Assembly: GCA_016841675.1 (NCBI GenBank)
Contig: JAENYQ010000014.1
Span: 4,484-53,952 of the forward strand
Direction of reading: 5' to 3'
Length of the DNA: 49,469 nucleotides
Origin: Desulfotomaculum sp.
GTDB lineage: Bacteria; Bacillota; Desulfotomaculia; Desulfotomaculales; Desulfallaceae
The notes under the pieces were generated by a model. That model was not told the origin of the DNA, searched no databases, and saw only the letters and a list, made by a program, of their open reading frames with translations. Every line of letters begins with the position of its first letter. The stretch's first letter is position 1. This document shows positions 39,222 to 49,469 of this stretch, piece by piece. Both the position numbers and the translations under genes were made by a program.

Positions 39222-39596
39222 TTATTTCTTGGGTTTTTTGGAACCGTACTTGGAACGGCTGCGATTTCTGTTCTGCACTCCGGCGCAGTCTAGCGCGCCC
39301 CTGATAATGTGATACCTGACACCGGGAAGGTCTTTAACCCGGCCGCCGCGTACCAAAACTACGGAGTGTTCCTGTAGGTTGTGCCCGATACCGGGAATAT
39401 ATGAAGTAATCTCAATCCCGTTGGTCAGCCTGACCCTGGCTACTTTCCGCAACGCGGAGTTAGGCTTTTTGGGCGTAGTTGTATATACCCTGGTGCACAC
39501 GCCCCGTTTTTGAGGGCACTCTTTCAAGGCTGGAGCGGTGGATTTTTTGACGCTTGCTTCCCTGCCTTTTCTGATTAGCTGGTGGATAGTCGGCAT
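39222..39596 (-). CDS. rpsL: 30S ribosomal protein S12
   Basis: 124 aa. [39 protein letters not shown] and [20 protein letters not shown]. The lysines altered in streptomycin-resistant mutants (in PKKPNS and RVKDLP) are wild type. AAAGGAGGTGG precedes the start. Confidence 0.98.
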   Translation of the reverse strand: MPTIHQLIRKGREASVKKSTAPALKECPQKRGVCTRVYTTTPKKPNSALRKVARVRLTNGIEITSYIPGIGHNLQEHSVVLVRGGRVKDLPGVRYHIIRGALDCAGVQNRNRSRSKYGSKKPKK

Positions 39597-39860
39597 ATCT
39601 CTGTTCCACCTCCTTTACGTCAAAACTTGTGGTGCCAGGTGTTGCAAGTTGGCTTTGTTGCAAGTTGAGCGGTAGGCTCTGGTGCCAGGTGTTGCAAGTT
39701 GCAAATCTTTGATTTGCAACTTGCAACACCTGGCACCAAGCACCAAAGCGGTCAGAATTCAGTAGTCAGAATTCAGAATGTCTCGAGAATAAGAATATGC
39801 TTTCTTCGCAACTCATTCTGACTTCTGACTCCTGATTTCTGATTCCTAAAACAGCACTAA
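39597..39860. repeat. Family B elements and stuttering repeats before rpsL
   Basis: A partial B arm (39630-39650), a full B palindrome with a perfect 28-bp stem and TTT turn (39680-39738) preceded by GGTAGGCTC, then CAGAATTCAGTAGTCAGAATTC (about 39756-39778) and TCTGACTTCTGACTCCTGA (about 39818-39837). No promoter is recognised. Confidence 0.88.
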
Positions 39861-40109
39861 TTATTCCTGGACAATAGCCGCTACAGCACATCCTACCTTA
39901 ATCCCGCAGGCCTTGCCCAGAGTTTTCATGGAGTCCACCCTGACCACCGGTACTTGTTTTTCCCGGCAGGCGGCAAGAATCGGTTCAATAACGTGTCTTT
40001 CGGCGTTTTCGGCAACATAGACCGTTTTAACCGGTTCCCTTTTAAGGGCTTTAATTGTTTGTTTGGTGCCCACGGTCTTTTCCCTGGCTGCCTGTAGACG
40101 CTGGGGCAT
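39861..40109 (-). CDS. rplGB: L7Ae-family ribosomal protein (YbxF/L7Ae-like)
   Basis: 82 aa. L7Ae/L30e fold signature: GTKQTIKALKREPVKTVYVA, then HVIEPILAACREKQVPVV and ACGIKVGCAVAAIV. B. subtilis homologues bind kink-turn RNA. The position between rpoC and rpsL is standard for Firmicutes. ATG at 40109. Confidence 0.93.
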   Translation of the reverse strand: MPQRLQAAREKTVGTKQTIKALKREPVKTVYVAENAERHVIEPILAACREKQVPVVRVDSMKTLGKACGIKVGCAVAAIVQE

Positions 40110-40186
40110 AGCCGATCAACCTCCGAAATCAACACACTCAAACATTATATCTCTACAGTTTGGCAAAGTCAATAATTTTCCTGAGC

Positions 40187-40312
40187 TGGTGCCAGGTGTT
40201 GCAAGTTGTAAGTTGCAAGTTGAGCTGGGTGGTAGGCTTTGGTGCCAGGTGTTGCAAGTTGTAAGTTGCAAATCTCCGATTTGCAACTTACAACTTGCAA
40301 CACCTGGCACCA
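40187..40312. repeat. Family B elements directly after rpoC
   Basis: A half element (40187-40219) and a full palindrome at 40240-40312 with a perfect 35-bp stem and TCC turn, preceded by GGTGGTAGGCTT. The palindrome's edge lies 5 nt after the rpoC stop (40318). It could protect the 3' end or act as a terminator, but it has no T-run. Confidence 0.9.
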
Positions 40313-40317
40313 CATAT

Positions 40318-43300
40318 CTACACCGGCATTGGTTCGTTGCCCGGCAGCAAATAGCTGCTGGTGTGCTCGCCGTCCACTTCTATTTCTATATTGCGGTAGC
40401 GGCTCATGCCGGTACCGGCCGGTACTAGTTTGCCAATAATGACGTTCTCTTTCAAACCCAGCAGTGGGTCGGTTTTACCTTTGATGGCCGCCTCGGTGAG
40501 TACCCGGGTGGTCTCCTGGAAGGATGCCGCCGACAGGAAGGAGTCGGTGGCCAGGGAGGCCTTGGTGATCCCCAGCAGTACTGCTTTGCCTTCGGCGGGC
40601 TCGCCGCCTTCGGCTTCGACGCGCTTGTTCTCCTCTAGCAGCTCAAAAATATCGATTAGCCCACCGGTTAAGAGCGGGGTGTCGCCAGGCTCTTCTACCC
40701 GTACTTTGCGCAGCATCTGGCGAATCATCACTTCAATGTGCTTGTCGTTGATGTCCACGCCCTGCAGCCGGTACACCCGCTGCACTTCCTGCAGCAGATA
40801 AACCTGGACACTGGTAACGCCCTTAATCTTAAGCAGGTCGTGGGGGTTCACGGAACCTTCGGTCAGCTCATCGCCAAGTTCCACCCGGTCACCGTTATGC
40901 ACCTTCAGACGGGCCCCGTAGGGTACCAGGTAGGTGTTTTTGCCTCCGTCTTCAGCGGTGATGTCGATTTCCCGCCGCCCTTTGACTTCCCTGATTTCCA
41001 CCACGCCGACTTCCTCGGAGATAATCGCCTGGCCCTTGGGTTTACGGGCTTCAAATAATTCCTCTACCCGCGGTAAACCCTGGGTGATGTCATCGCCGGC
41101 CACACCGCCGGTGTGGAAGGTCCGCATGGTTAACTGGGTGCCGGGCTCACCGATGGATTGGGCGGCGATAATGCCTACCGCTTCTCCAATATCAACGTTA
41201 TGTCCGGTGGCCAGGTTGCGGCCGTAACAGTTTTTGCACACCCCGTAACGGCTGCTGCAGGTCAGTACCGAGCGAATTTTTACTTTTTTAATGCCGGTAG
41301 CCATAACTATTTCGGCGTGTTCATGTTCGATAATTTGGTTTTCAGCTACGATGACCTCGCCGGTTTCGGGATGAATTAAATCTTCCCGAGCCAGCCGGCC
41401 GATGATGCGATCATCTAATTTTTCAATGACTTCATTGCCGTCTTTAATTTCTTCAACGTAAATCCCTTCCTCAGTGCCGCAGTCGATTTGCCTGACGATA
41501 ACATCCTGGGCCACGTCCACCAGACGCCTGGTCAGGTAACCGGAGTCGGCGGTACGCAGCGCGGTGTCCGCCAAACCTTTGCGAGCACCGTGAGTGGAAA
41601 TGAAGTATTCCAGCACCGTCAGACCCTCGCGGAAGTTAGCTTTAATGGGTAGGTCGATAATGCGGCCCGAGGGGTCGGCCATCAGGCCCCGCATACCCGC
41701 CAGCTGACGGATCTGCTGAATGTTACCCCGAGCACCCGAGTTGGCCATCATGTAAATAGGATTGAATTTATCCAACGATTGCACCAGCGCGTCGGTAACA
41801 TCCCTGGTGGCGGTGTTCCAAATACCAATTACTTTGCGGTATCTTTCATCATCGGTGATTAAACCCCGGCGATACTGTATTTCCACTTTTCGCACCTGGG
41901 CATCGGCCTCAGCCAGGATTTCCTTTTTCTCCTTGGGGATAATGATGTCGGCATTACCGATGGTGATCCCGCCCTTGGTAGCATATTGGAAGCCCAGTTT
42001 CTTAATCCCATCTAATAGTTCGGCGGTTTCGGCAAAACCGTATTTACGGTACGAGTTATCGACAATTTTACTTAAAGATTTTTTGTCCGTCACAGTGTTA
42101 AAAAACGGTTCGCCACTGGGCAGGGCTTGATTGAAAATCACCCGACCCACGGTAGTTTCAATCAACCCATCCTTAGTCCGCACTTTTACCTTGGCGTGCA
42201 GCGTGACTGCTTTGTTATCATAAGCAAGGATTGCTTCTTCATCGCCGTAGAATATTTTGCCTTCACCCACATCACCGTCTTTGTCCATGGTCAGGTAGTA
42301 GCAGCCCAGCACCATGTCCTGGGTGGGAATGGCCACCGGGTGACCGTCTTTGGGGTTAAGGATATTATATGAAGACAGCATTAAAAGCCTGGCCTCGGCC
42401 TGAGCTTCGGCAGAAAGGGGTAGGTGCACGGCCATCTGGTCACCGTCGAAGTCAGCGTTGTATGCGGTACAGACCATGGGGTGAATTTGAATGGCTTTTC
42501 CTTCCACCAGCACGGGCTCAAAAGCCTGGATGCCCAGACGGTGCAGAGTCGGGGCCCGGTTTAACAGCACCGGGTGATCTTTAATTACTTCTTCCAGTAC
42601 ATCCCAGACTTCGGGCCGCACCCGTTCCACCATGCGTTTGGCGCTTTTAATATTATGGGCAAAGCCGTCGTTAACCAGTTTTTTCATCACAAAGGGTTTG
42701 AACAATTCCAGGGCCATGTTCTTGGGTAGGCCGCATTGGTGCAGCTTTAGATTGGGACCGACCACGATTACGGACCGGCCCGAGTAGTCCACCCGCTTGC
42801 CCAAAAGGTTCTGACGGAAGCGGCCCTGCTTGCCTTTGAGCATGTCGCTGAGCGATTTTAAGGGCCGGTTGCCGGGGCCGGTTACCGGGCGACCGCGGCG
42901 GCCGTTGTCGTTGAGGGCGTCCACAGCCTCTTGGAGCATGCGCTTTTCGTTACGCACTATGATATCCGGCGCACCCAGGTCCAATAGTCTCTTTAAACGG
43001 TTGTTGCGGTTAATTACCCGACGGTATAGATCGTTTAGGTCGGAGGTGGCAAACCGGCCGCCATCCAACTGCACCATGGGACGCAGTTCCGGCGGGATCA
43101 CCGGAATAACGTCGACGATCATCCATTCCGGAAGATTGCCGCTCTTACGGAAAGCCTCCACCACCTCGAGGCGGCGGATGGCGCGGATTTTGCGCTGCCC
43201 GGTAACATCTTTCAGTTCCTGACGCAGTTCCCGGCTCATTTCATCCAGGTTAATCTCCTGCAGCAGTTTTTTGATTGCTTCAGCGCCCATTAAGGCTTTG

Positions 43301-43797
43301 AAGTTATTACCGTATTTATCCCGGTGTTCCCGGTATTCAATTTCGGTGAGCAGTTGTTTCTTGATCAGCGGTGTATCCATGGGCTCAATAACGATATAAG
43401 AAACAAAATAGAGTACCTTTTCCAGCGCCCGGGGCGACATGTCCAGCAGTAGTCCTAAACGGCTGGGGATGCCTTTGAAATACCAAATATGCGAGACGGG
43501 CGCGGCCAGCTCAATATGGCCAAGCCTTTCCCGACGCACTTTGGACCGCGTTACCTCAACGCCGCAGCGGTCGCAAACCACACCCTTATAACGGACCCGC
43601 TTGTATTTGCCGCAATGGCATTCCCAGTCCCTGGTGGGGCCGAAAATACGCTCGCAGAACAATCCGTCACGCTCGGGTTTCAAGGTGCGGTAGTTAATCG
43701 TCTCGGGTTTTTTAACCTCTCCGTTTGACCATTCCCGGATTAGTTCGGGAGAAGCCAGACCGATACGAATACGGTCGAAGTTGTTCAAGTCCAGCAA
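40318..43797 (-). CDS. rpoC: RNA polymerase subunit beta-prime
   Basis: 1159 aa from the TTG at 43797 ([20 protein letters not shown]), 8 nt after AAGGAG. An in-frame ATG at 43830 lies upstream of that site, in a hairpin, and is unlikely. The N-terminal zinc site is Cys60, 62, 75, 78; the active-site [12 protein letters not shown] is at about 445-456; the second zinc cluster is [25 protein letters not shown] in the trigger-loop region is intact. A compact form without the large insertion of E. coli beta-prime. Confidence 0.98.
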   Translation of the reverse strand: MLDLNNFDRIRIGLASPELIREWSNGEVKKPETINYRTLKPERDGLFCERIFGPTRDWECHCGKYKRVRYKGVVCDRCGVEVTRSKVRRERLGHIELAAPVSHIWYFKGIPSRLGLLLDMSPRALEKVLYFVSYIVIEPMDTPLIKKQLLTEIEYREHRDKYGNNFKALMGAEAIKKLLQEINLDEMSRELRQELKDVTGQRKIRAIRRLEVVEAFRKSGNLPEWMIVDVIPVIPPELRPMVQLDGGRFATSDLNDLYRRVINRNNRLKRLLDLGAPDIIVRNEKRMLQEAVDALNDNGRRGRPVTGPGNRPLKSLSDMLKGKQGRFRQNLLGKRVDYSGRSVIVVGPNLKLHQCGLPKNMALELFKPFVMKKLVNDGFAHNIKSAKRMVERVRPEVWDVLEEVIKDHPVLLNRAPTLHRLGIQAFEPVLVEGKAIQIHPMVCTAYNADFDGDQMAVHLPLSAEAQAEARLLMLSSYNILNPKDGHPVAIPTQDMVLGCYYLTMDKDGDVGEGKIFYGDEEAILAYDNKAVTLHAKVKVRTKDGLIETTVGRVIFNQALPSGEPFFNTVTDKKSLSKIVDNSYRKYGFAETAELLDGIKKLGFQYATKGGITIGNADIIIPKEKKEILAEADAQVRKVEIQYRRGLITDDERYRKVIGIWNTATRDVTDALVQSLDKFNPIYMMANSGARGNIQQIRQLAGMRGLMADPSGRIIDLPIKANFREGLTVLEYFISTHGARKGLADTALRTADSGYLTRRLVDVAQDVIVRQIDCGTEEGIYVEEIKDGNEVIEKLDDRIIGRLAREDLIHPETGEVIVAENQIIEHEHAEIVMATGIKKVKIRSVLTCSSRYGVCKNCYGRNLATGHNVDIGEAVGIIAAQSIGEPGTQLTMRTFHTGGVAGDDITQGLPRVEELFEARKPKGQAIISEEVGVVEIREVKGRREIDITAEDGGKNTYLVPYGARLKVHNGDRVELGDELTEGSVNPHDLLKIKGVTSVQVYLLQEVQRVYRLQGVDINDKHIEVMIRQMLRKVRVEEPGDTPLLTGGLIDIFELLEENKRVEAEGGEPAEGKAVLLGITKASLATDSFLSAASFQETTRVLTEAAIKGKTDPLLGLKENVIIGKLVPAGTGMSRYRNIEIEVDGEHTSSYLLPGNEPMPV

Positions 43798-43819
43798 GGA
43801 CCTCGCTCCTTTCCGGATA

Positions 43820-43860
43820 ACTAGTGCCATCTGCTGAATGTCCCCAACAGATGGACTAGT
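43820..43860. other. Inverted repeat in the rpoB-rpoC gap
   Basis: ACTAGTGCCATCTG and CAGATGGACTAGT pair with one bulge around a 14-nt loop. It lies just upstream of the rpoC ribosome site and covers the alternative ATG at 43830. No T-run. A processing site or translational control element is possible. Confidence 0.6.
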
Positions 43861-43944
43861 GTGACTGAAAGCGTGCAGCTTTGACCCCCAAATACACCAT
43901 CCTGTTGCTTTGGACCAGGACTCTTGGGCCGCTGCACTGACTAC

Positions 43945-46900
43945 TTACTCCTCTTCATCCAGGTCATCATCGTAACTTTCATCTTCGGAATCTAAGTCGG
44001 CCAACTCGCTGTCCTCGGTGCCCACAGCATCCAGCGCGACGATTTCCGCATCGTCTTGGGCCAGGTATTCCACGTCGACTTCAACATCATCAACTTCGTC
44101 TGGTCCTCCTTCGACTGCAACTTCCGGGTCTTCAGGGTAGTCTCCGGGCCGCCCCCGGCCTTCGTGTAAATCGATACCCAGGTCCTTGGCGGTTTCAGCA
44201 ATGTCTTCCTCAGCTTCCTTAATCTCAATCTCCTGTTCGTCCTCCGACAGCACCTTGACTGCCAGGCAGAGGCTTTGCAGTTCCTTGATTAGCACTTTAA
44301 ATGATTCTGGTACGCCGGGTTCGGGTACGTTTTCACCCTTGACAATGGCCTCGTAGGTTTTAACTCGGCCAACCACGTCGTCGGACTTAACCGTAAGGAT
44401 TTCCTGCAGCGTGTATGCCGCGCCGTAAGCTTCCAGGGCCCAAACTTCCATTTCACCGAACCGCTGACCGCCGAACTGGGCTTTACCGCCCAGCGGCTGT
44501 TGGGTGACCAGGGAGTACGGGCCGGTGGAACGGGCGTGAATTTTATCATCCACCAGGTGGGCCAGTTTCAGCATATACACATAGCCCACAGTAACAGGGC
44601 TTTCAAAAGGCTCACCTGTACGGCCCTCGAAAAGCTGCATCTTGCCGTTGGTGGGCAAGCCCGCCCTTTCCAATTGTTCTATAATATCTTCTTCCCGGGC
44701 TCCGTTAAAGACCGGGGTGGCCACATTAATGCCCAGCGCACGGGCCGCCCAGCCCAGATGGGTTTCCAGTACCTGTCCGATATTCATCCGCGAAGGTACA
44801 CCCAGCGGGTTAAGCACTATTTCAAGCGGTGTTCCGTCCGGTAAAAAGGGCATATCCTCTTCCGGCAGAATGCGGGCGATTACACCCTTGTTACCATGCC
44901 GGCCGGCCATCTTGTCACCCTCGGAAATTTTACGCTTTTGCGCAATATAAGCTCGCACCAATTGATTGACGCCGGGTGGCAGTTCATCGCCGTTATCCCG
45001 GGAAAACACCTTAACATCAACCACTTTACCGGATTCCCCGTGGGGCACCCGCAGCGAGGTGTCCCGCACCTCCCGGGCTTTTTCGCCAAAGATGGCCCTT
45101 AGCAGCCGCTCCTCGGCGGTGAGTTCAGTTTCACCTTTGGGGGTTACCTTACCCACCAGGATGTCTCCGGGACGGACTTCAGCGCCGGTCCGGATAATCC
45201 CGCGGTCGTCCAAATCTTTTAGTATTTCTTCACCCACGTTAGGAATGTCGCGGGTAATTTCCTCGGGACCCAGCTTGGTATCCCGGGCATCACACTCGTA
45301 TTCTTCTATATGAATGGAGGTAAAGTAGTCCTCCTTGACCATTTTTTCACTGACCAGGATGGCGTCCTCGTAGTTGTAACCTTCCCAGGGCATAAACGCC
45401 ACCAGCACGTTGCGTCCCAGGGCCAGTTCACCAAAATCGGTGGAAGGGCCGTCGGCGATAACTTGCCCGGCCTTGACCCGCTCGCCCTTATCCACGATGG
45501 GACGCTGGTTGATGCAGGTACCCTGGTTGGAACGGGTAAATTTCAGCAACTTGTGCTTTTCCTTTTTACCGTCATCAGCACGGAGGATAATTTCGGTGGC
45601 GGTAACCCGATCCACCATCCCGTCACTGCCCGCCATCAGCACGACGCCGGAGTCGCGGGCCGCGGTATACTCAATGCCGGTACCCACCAGCGGCGCCTCG
45701 GTCCTTAACAGCGGCACGGCCTGGCGCTGCATATTGGCACCCATCAAAGCCCGGTTGGCATCATCGTGCTCCAAAAACGGGATTAGCGAGGTGGCGATAC
45801 TAAACACCTGTTTGGGTGAGACATCCATGTAGTCCACCTTATCAGCCGGCACCACCAGAATTTCCCGGCCGTGCCGGGCGTTAACCCGCTCCTGAGCGAA
45901 ATATGAGTTTTCATCCAGTACAGCGTTAGCCTGGGCGACAATCATCTCTTCTTCTTCATCGGCGGTAAGGTAAACAAAATTATCGGTGACCTGCTTGGTT
46001 TCCTTGTCCACCCGGCGGTAAGGGGTTTCTATAAAACCGAACTGGTTGATCCGGGCAAAACATGATAGCGAACCGATCAGTCCAATGTTAGGACCTTCAG
46101 GGGTCTCAATGGGGCACATGCGACCATAGTGAGAGTGGTGCACGTCCCGTACCTCGAAACCGGCCCGCTCCCGGGACAGACCTCCCGGGCCCAGCGCCGA
46201 CAGACGACGTTTATGCGTTAATTCGGCAAGTGGATTGGTTTGATCCATAAATTGGCTAAGTTGGCTGGAGCCAAAGAACTCCTTAATAGATGCCACCACC
46301 GGCCGGATGTTAATCAACACCTGGGGTGTAATTACGTCGACGTCCTGAATGGTCATACGCTCGCGAACCACGCGTTCCATGCGGGACAGCCCAATGCGAA
46401 ACTGGTTTTGCAGCAGTTCCCCCACCGAACGCAGCCGCCGGTTGCCCAAATGGTCAATATCGTCCACTCGGCCCTCGCCATCCATCAGACGCAGCAGATA
46501 ATGCACGGCCTCAATAATATCTTTGGGCGAAAGGATACGAATAAACTCCCGGGTCACCGGCACATCCGCGCCTAACAGCGCATCAAACTCGGTTGGCCCA
46601 TCCTCACCTTCGGGATATCGATATAAAATACCGTGTTTCAACTTTTTTTGCACTTTGTAACGGCCCACGTTGGCCAGGTCGTAACGCTTGGGATCGAAAA
46701 ACAACGCGTCCAGCAGGGACCGGGCGTTGTCCACCGTTGGCGGCTCACCCGGACGCAGGCGCTTGTAGATTTCCACCAGGGCATCTTCTTCGGAGTCGGT
46801 GTTATCCCGGGCCAGGGTTTCCTGAACGTGCCTGTTTTCTTCAAACAGGTCCATAATCCTGGCGTTGGATCCATACCCCAAGGCCCGGATTAACACAGTC

Positions 46901-47466
46901 ACCGGGATTTTCCTGGTCCGGTCAATGCGCACGAAAATTTGTTCATTGACATCGGTTTCAAACTCCAACCAAGCACCTCGGTTGGGAATAATCGTGGCAC
47001 CGAAAAGTTTTTTGCCGCTGGGGTCGATGGTCTCGGAGAAATATACACCGGGCGATCGGACCAGCTGGCTGACAATTACCCGTTCAGCCCCGTTAATAAT
47101 GAAGGTGCCCTTGTCGGTCATCAGCGGGAAGTCACCCATAAATACTTCCTGCTCTTTGACCTCACCGGTTTCCTTGTTAATCAGGCGAACCTTGACCCGC
47201 AAGGGAGCGGCATAGGTTACATCGCGCTCTTTGCATTCCTCGACGCTATACTTGGCATTGCCTAGATTATAATCCAGGAATTCCAACACCAGGTTGCCGG
47301 TGAAATCCTGGATTGGGGAAATATCATGAAAAACTTCCCGCAGTCCCGACTTCAGGAACCAGACGTACGAATTGCGCTGGACCTCGATCAGGTTGGGCAG
47401 TTCCAAGACCTCGCGCAATTTACCGAAACTCCATCGGGTTCTTTTGCCCAGTTGCTCAGGATACAT
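43945..47466 (-). CDS. rpoB: RNA polymerase subunit beta
   Basis: 1173 aa. The rifampicin pocket region ([20 protein letters not shown], then [20 protein letters not shown]) is wild type, at about residues 400-445. [20 protein letters not shown] and [20 protein letters not shown] are diagnostic. The C terminus has an acidic extension of about 80 residues ([20 protein letters not shown]), common in Firmicutes. It appears to be transcribed from a promoter at 47759-47787 with a leader of roughly 285 nt. Confidence 0.98.
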   Translation of the reverse strand: MYPEQLGKRTRWSFGKLREVLELPNLIEVQRNSYVWFLKSGLREVFHDISPIQDFTGNLVLEFLDYNLGNAKYSVEECKERDVTYAAPLRVKVRLINKETGEVKEQEVFMGDFPLMTDKGTFIINGAERVIVSQLVRSPGVYFSETIDPSGKKLFGATIIPNRGAWLEFETDVNEQIFVRIDRTRKIPVTVLIRALGYGSNARIMDLFEENRHVQETLARDNTDSEEDALVEIYKRLRPGEPPTVDNARSLLDALFFDPKRYDLANVGRYKVQKKLKHGILYRYPEGEDGPTEFDALLGADVPVTREFIRILSPKDIIEAVHYLLRLMDGEGRVDDIDHLGNRRLRSVGELLQNQFRIGLSRMERVVRERMTIQDVDVITPQVLINIRPVVASIKEFFGSSQLSQFMDQTNPLAELTHKRRLSALGPGGLSRERAGFEVRDVHHSHYGRMCPIETPEGPNIGLIGSLSCFARINQFGFIETPYRRVDKETKQVTDNFVYLTADEEEEMIVAQANAVLDENSYFAQERVNARHGREILVVPADKVDYMDVSPKQVFSIATSLIPFLEHDDANRALMGANMQRQAVPLLRTEAPLVGTGIEYTAARDSGVVLMAGSDGMVDRVTATEIILRADDGKKEKHKLLKFTRSNQGTCINQRPIVDKGERVKAGQVIADGPSTDFGELALGRNVLVAFMPWEGYNYEDAILVSEKMVKEDYFTSIHIEEYECDARDTKLGPEEITRDIPNVGEEILKDLDDRGIIRTGAEVRPGDILVGKVTPKGETELTAEERLLRAIFGEKAREVRDTSLRVPHGESGKVVDVKVFSRDNGDELPPGVNQLVRAYIAQKRKISEGDKMAGRHGNKGVIARILPEEDMPFLPDGTPLEIVLNPLGVPSRMNIGQVLETHLGWAARALGINVATPVFNGAREEDIIEQLERAGLPTNGKMQLFEGRTGEPFESPVTVGYVYMLKLAHLVDDKIHARSTGPYSLVTQQPLGGKAQFGGQRFGEMEVWALEAYGAAYTLQEILTVKSDDVVGRVKTYEAIVKGENVPEPGVPESFKVLIKELQSLCLAVKVLSEDEQEIEIKEAEEDIAETAKDLGIDLHEGRGRPGDYPEDPEVAVEGGPDEVDDVEVDVEYLAQDDAEIVALDAVGTEDSELADLDSEDESYDDDLDEEE

Positions 47467-48044
47467 CTACAGCACCACACCCCCACAAAAGTAACAACTA
47501 TTTCAAGCTGGTTTTAAAAAGTCGTAATATGATTATTTGGAACACCATTTAAGATCTACATAAAATTAAACAGCGAAAAGCAAGGTCTTGTTTTATACAA
47601 TCCCTCGCTTATTAAAATACTTATCTTAGATATTATTGCCTGTGTTATTATGGCAGATACAACCTCCGCAAGCGGTTTTTCCTATTTTAGGCCAAATATG
47701 TAACGCACAGGTGATAAATTTACTGCAATTACATCTTCTTCCGAACCGACATCTGTGAATTGTACCATGTAATGAATTGCATGTCAAGAAATAAGTGGCA
47801 ATATTACAGTTTACTTTTATAATGTTTTCCGGGTAGACAACCATGCCGCTGTCGCGGCACCATCAGTAAAATAAGACCCTGCTTAGATTGTCATTCCGAG
47901 CGAAGTGAGGAATCTAAAACCTTCGCTGCGCTCAGGTTGACAAAACCTAGAGATTATTTTCAGGCTAGACGTACATGCCGCGCACGTCACCGTCATTTTG
48001 CACGATCCAAGGGGCACCCCTCGTGGCACGTACTGAACCTAAAA
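47467..48044. other. rplL-rpoB gap: rpoB leader plus diverged E-type repeats
   Basis: About 47827-47995 is a third, diverged copy of the 139-bp composite repeat seen at 1-279 (TGCCGCTGTCGCGGCACCATC; TGTCATTCCGAGCGAAGTGA) and a partial fourth. Closer to rpoB is an A+T-rich leader containing AGCGAGGG..CCTTGCTTTTCGCT (about 47570-47612), a possible hairpin. A cysteine-rich open frame here (47626-47844) is rejected because the promoter lies inside it. Confidence 0.6.
47759..47787 (-). promoter_or_regulatory. Consensus sigma-A promoter for rpoBC
   Basis: On the minus strand: TTGACA (47787-47782), exactly 17 bp, TACAAT (47764-47759). The -35 is perfect and the -10 has one mismatch. It lies downstream of the rplL terminator and about 290 bp before the rpoB ATG. 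Confidence 0.75.
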
Positions 48045-48080
48045 GCAATAAAGCCGTCCCTTTTTTGGGGGACGGCCTTA
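48045..48080 (-). terminator. Rho-independent terminator after rplL
   Basis: On the minus strand, GCCGTCCC pairs with GGGACGGC around CCAAAAAA-like loop sequence; TTTATTGCTTTT follows. It lies about 20 nt after the rplL stop and would separate rplJL from rpoBC. Confidence 0.8.
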
Positions 48081-48097
48081 GAACAGTTGCAAAAGAG

Positions 48098-48478
48098 TTA
48101 CTTGATTTCGACAGTGGCGCCAGCTTCGACCAGCTTGGCCTTGAGGGCTTCGGCTTCTTCTTTGCTGATTTTTTCTTTGATTTCCTTAGGAGCGCTGTCC
48201 ACCAGTTCCTTGGATTCTTTCAGGCCCAGGCCGGTAGCTTCACGAACCACTTTGATGACGTTAACTTTCTTATCGCCAACCGAAGAAAGGATTACATCGA
48301 ATTCGGTTTGTTCTTCTTCGACTTCGGCGGCAGTAGCGGCACCGGCCATAGGCATAGCCATAGCCATGGGAGCGGCAGCGCTAACCCCAAATTCATCTTC
48401 AAACGCTTTGACTAGTTCGGCCAGTTCCAAAACGGTAAGAACCTTAACGGCTTCTAAAATTTCTTGTACTTTGGACAT
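48098..48478 (-). CDS. rplL: 50S ribosomal protein L7/L12
   Basis: 126 aa. The N-terminal dimerisation helix ([20 protein letters not shown]), an Ala/Met-rich hinge ([20 protein letters not shown]) and the C-terminal domain ([20 protein letters not shown]). AAGGAGG before the ATG. Separated from rplJ by 327 bp, far more than usual. Confidence 0.98.
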   Translation of the reverse strand: MSKVQEILEAVKVLTVLELAELVKAFEDEFGVSAAAPMAMAMPMAGAATAAEVEEEQTEFDVILSSVGDKKVNVIKVVREATGLGLKESKELVDSAPKEIKEKISKEEAEALKAKLVEAGATVEIK

Positions 48479-48805
48479 TTAATAAACCTCCTTAAATTTA
48501 AAAGGTAATTTGTTTTCATGGTTATACCGTTAACTCAGTAAGTGGTACAGCGTCGTGTCATTGTAGAACGAAGTGAAGAATCTAGATCCTTCGCTAACGC
48601 TCTTAGATGACAGCTCTCCCCCCGCAGTGCACAATTGTTAATTAAAAATGTTTATCTCATCAATGGGGATTACTAAGTAAAGGGAATAAACATGTTTGTT
48701 TTTTAGTAGTCAGAATTCAAAATAATTCAAGACGATAAATATTCTTAATTCCTACTCCTGAGCCTGCTTGTCTGCTTTTAAAAGGCTGCGAGTTTTTTCA
48801 CGCGC
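48479..48805. other. rplJ-rplL gap with an E-type palindrome
   Basis: 327 bp with no gene. A diverged E-type element (GTCATTGTAGAACGAAGTGA to CTCTTAGATGACAG, about 48559-48612), a TAGTCAGAATTCAAAATAATTC run (about 48704) and CTACTCCTGAGCCTGC (about 48753). The rplJ-rplL spacing in most bacteria is under 100 bp, so repeat insertion has widened it. Confidence 0.6.
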
Positions 48806-49342
48806 TTAACTGGCGGCTTCTTCTGATTTTTTCTCCCGTACCGCGTCAAGCACATAAACCAGGTTCCTTAAGAGACCCTGTAATGCGCCCGCAAAACCAT
48901 ACATGGGGGTTTGCATGCCACCCAATACTTTGGCCAGCAATACTTCCCGCGAGGGTAGATCCGCCAGGGCTTTAATAGCCTGGGGGTCGATAATACGCCC
49001 TTCCAGGATACCGGCTTTAATATCCAGCAACTTATATTCCTTGGCAAAATCGTTCATCACCTTGGCCGGTGCCACCGGATCATCGAAACCAAAAGTCATG
49101 GCGACGGGGCCTTCCAAATAGACATTAAGGTCATCCAGGCCTGCTTCCTTGGCGGCTAGCTTGGTAATAGTATTTTTGGCCACTTTAATCTCGCCGCCAA
49201 CACCGCGCAGCTTGCGGCGCAGTTTGGTCATGGCTTCAACGTTCAGTCCCTTGTACTCAGCCAGGATAATTAATTGCGACGCTTCCATCTTTCCTTTTAG
49301 TTGTTGTAGCATCTCTTCTTTTTCCTGTCTGCTAATCGGCAA
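48806..49342 (-). CDS. rplJ: 50S ribosomal protein L10
   Basis: 178 aa from the TTG at 49342, 8 nt after AGGAGG; a GTG three codons earlier overlaps that site. ILAEYKGLNVEAMTKLRRKL and KVAKNTITKLAAKEAG are typical, and the C-terminal helix VLDAVREKKSEE carries L7/L12 dimers. The usual autoregulatory L10 leader should lie upstream, but only 127 bp remain in the window and a family B palindrome occupies about half. Confidence 0.95.
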   Translation of the reverse strand: MPISRQEKEEMLQQLKGKMEASQLIILAEYKGLNVEAMTKLRRKLRGVGGEIKVAKNTITKLAAKEAGLDDLNVYLEGPVAMTFGFDDPVAPAKVMNDFAKEYKLLDIKAGILEGRIIDPQAIKALADLPSREVLLAKVLGGMQTPMYGFAGALQGLLRNLVYVLDAVREKKSEEAAS

Positions 49343-49413
49343 TATGTACACCTCCTTTGGGCCTGTCTTAAGAGTTATATTTGGTTAAACAATGTAGGTT
49401 TGGTGGTAGGCTC

Positions 49414-49469
49414 TGGTGCCAGGTGTTGCAAGTTTAATTTGTTGCAAATCTAGATTTGCAACAAATTAA
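49414..49469. repeat. Family B palindrome cut by the window end
   Basis: Preceded by GGTGGTAGGCTC. The left arm TGGTGCCAGGTGTTGCAAG continues with TTTAATTTGTTGCAAATC and turns at TA into GATTTGCAACAAATTAA. The remaining right arm lies beyond 49469. The inner stem is a different sequence from the other copies but still self-complementary. Confidence 0.85.

Noticed and set aside
47626..47844. Cysteine-rich 72-aa open frame before rpoB, with Cys spacing loosely like the peptide at 11966-12109
   Set aside because: It has no ribosome site; its first codons lie in a composite repeat, and a consensus promoter (47759-47787) lies inside it on the same strand. No start codon follows the expected transcription start in that frame.
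49343..49469. L10 autoregulatory leader upstream of rplJ
   Set aside because: The available sequence is short, interrupted by a family B palindrome and cut by the window end; no leader motif could be seen.

Overview
The window looks like part of a spore-forming, low-to-medium GC Clostridia chromosome, most likely the Desulfotomaculum/Pelotomaculum group of Peptococcaceae. This rests on the order of the str-S10-spc-alpha ribosomal superoperon, S4 in the alpha operon, a zinc-type S14, an L7Ae-like protein after rpoC, a KOW protein between map and infA, a CwlD amidase, an ECF transporter core followed by truA-rplM-rpsI, and an EF-Tu with a four-cysteine insertion that I recall from that group. 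The assignment is inference; no rRNA gene is present.

Layout. 1-4,650: an accessory stretch with a ydbST-like pair of bacterial PH-domain membrane proteins, a nucleotidyltransferase with a small partner gene (toxin-antitoxin-like), and a small membrane protein. 4,650-11,160: a fatty-acid beta-oxidation cluster, fadN (3-hydroxyacyl-CoA dehydrogenase/enoyl-CoA hydratase), fadA (thiolase), fadE (acyl-CoA dehydrogenase) and a TetR/FadR-type repressor, with two operator-like palindromes before fadN. 11,160-13,390: three very small minus-strand genes, one cysteine-rich with its own terminator, then a tandem array of about 229-bp units. 13,390-49,469: all minus strand. Read in the direction of transcription this is rplJ-rplL, rpoB-rpoC, L7Ae-like, rpsL-rpsG-fusA-tuf, rpsJ to secY, map, KOW, infA, rpmJ, rpsM-rpsK-rpsD-rpoA-rplQ, ecfA1-ecfA2-ecfT, truA, rplM-rpsI, and cwlD.

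The ribosomal genes are ordinary. The unusual part is the density of short palindromic repeats between and inside them. I distinguish: (A) a 35-bp element with AAGTGTGTCAA/TTGACACACTT arms; (B) perfect long palindromes beginning TGGTGCCAGGTGTTGCAAG with a one-sided GTAGGC tail; (C) elements containing GGGGACACACC and a GGGGAC..GTCCCC hairpin; (D) about 180-bp units with 17-bp terminal inverted repeats, tandem at 12.4-13.4 kb and single at 8.45 kb; (E) GTCATTC-GAGCGAAG type palindromes inside a 139-bp composite repeat; and CTGACT-type stuttering repeats. Families B and C carry GTAG 5' of a hairpin, as REP sequences mobilised by RAYT (TnpA-REP) enzymes do. Four C elements in the ribosomal superoperon begin exactly at the stop codon of the preceding gene. 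A elements supply the last codons of ecfT and ecfA2, and a C cluster lies in frame inside ydbT.

The usual adk between secY and map is missing. rpoBC appears to have its own consensus promoter, separated from rplJL by a terminator and repeats.
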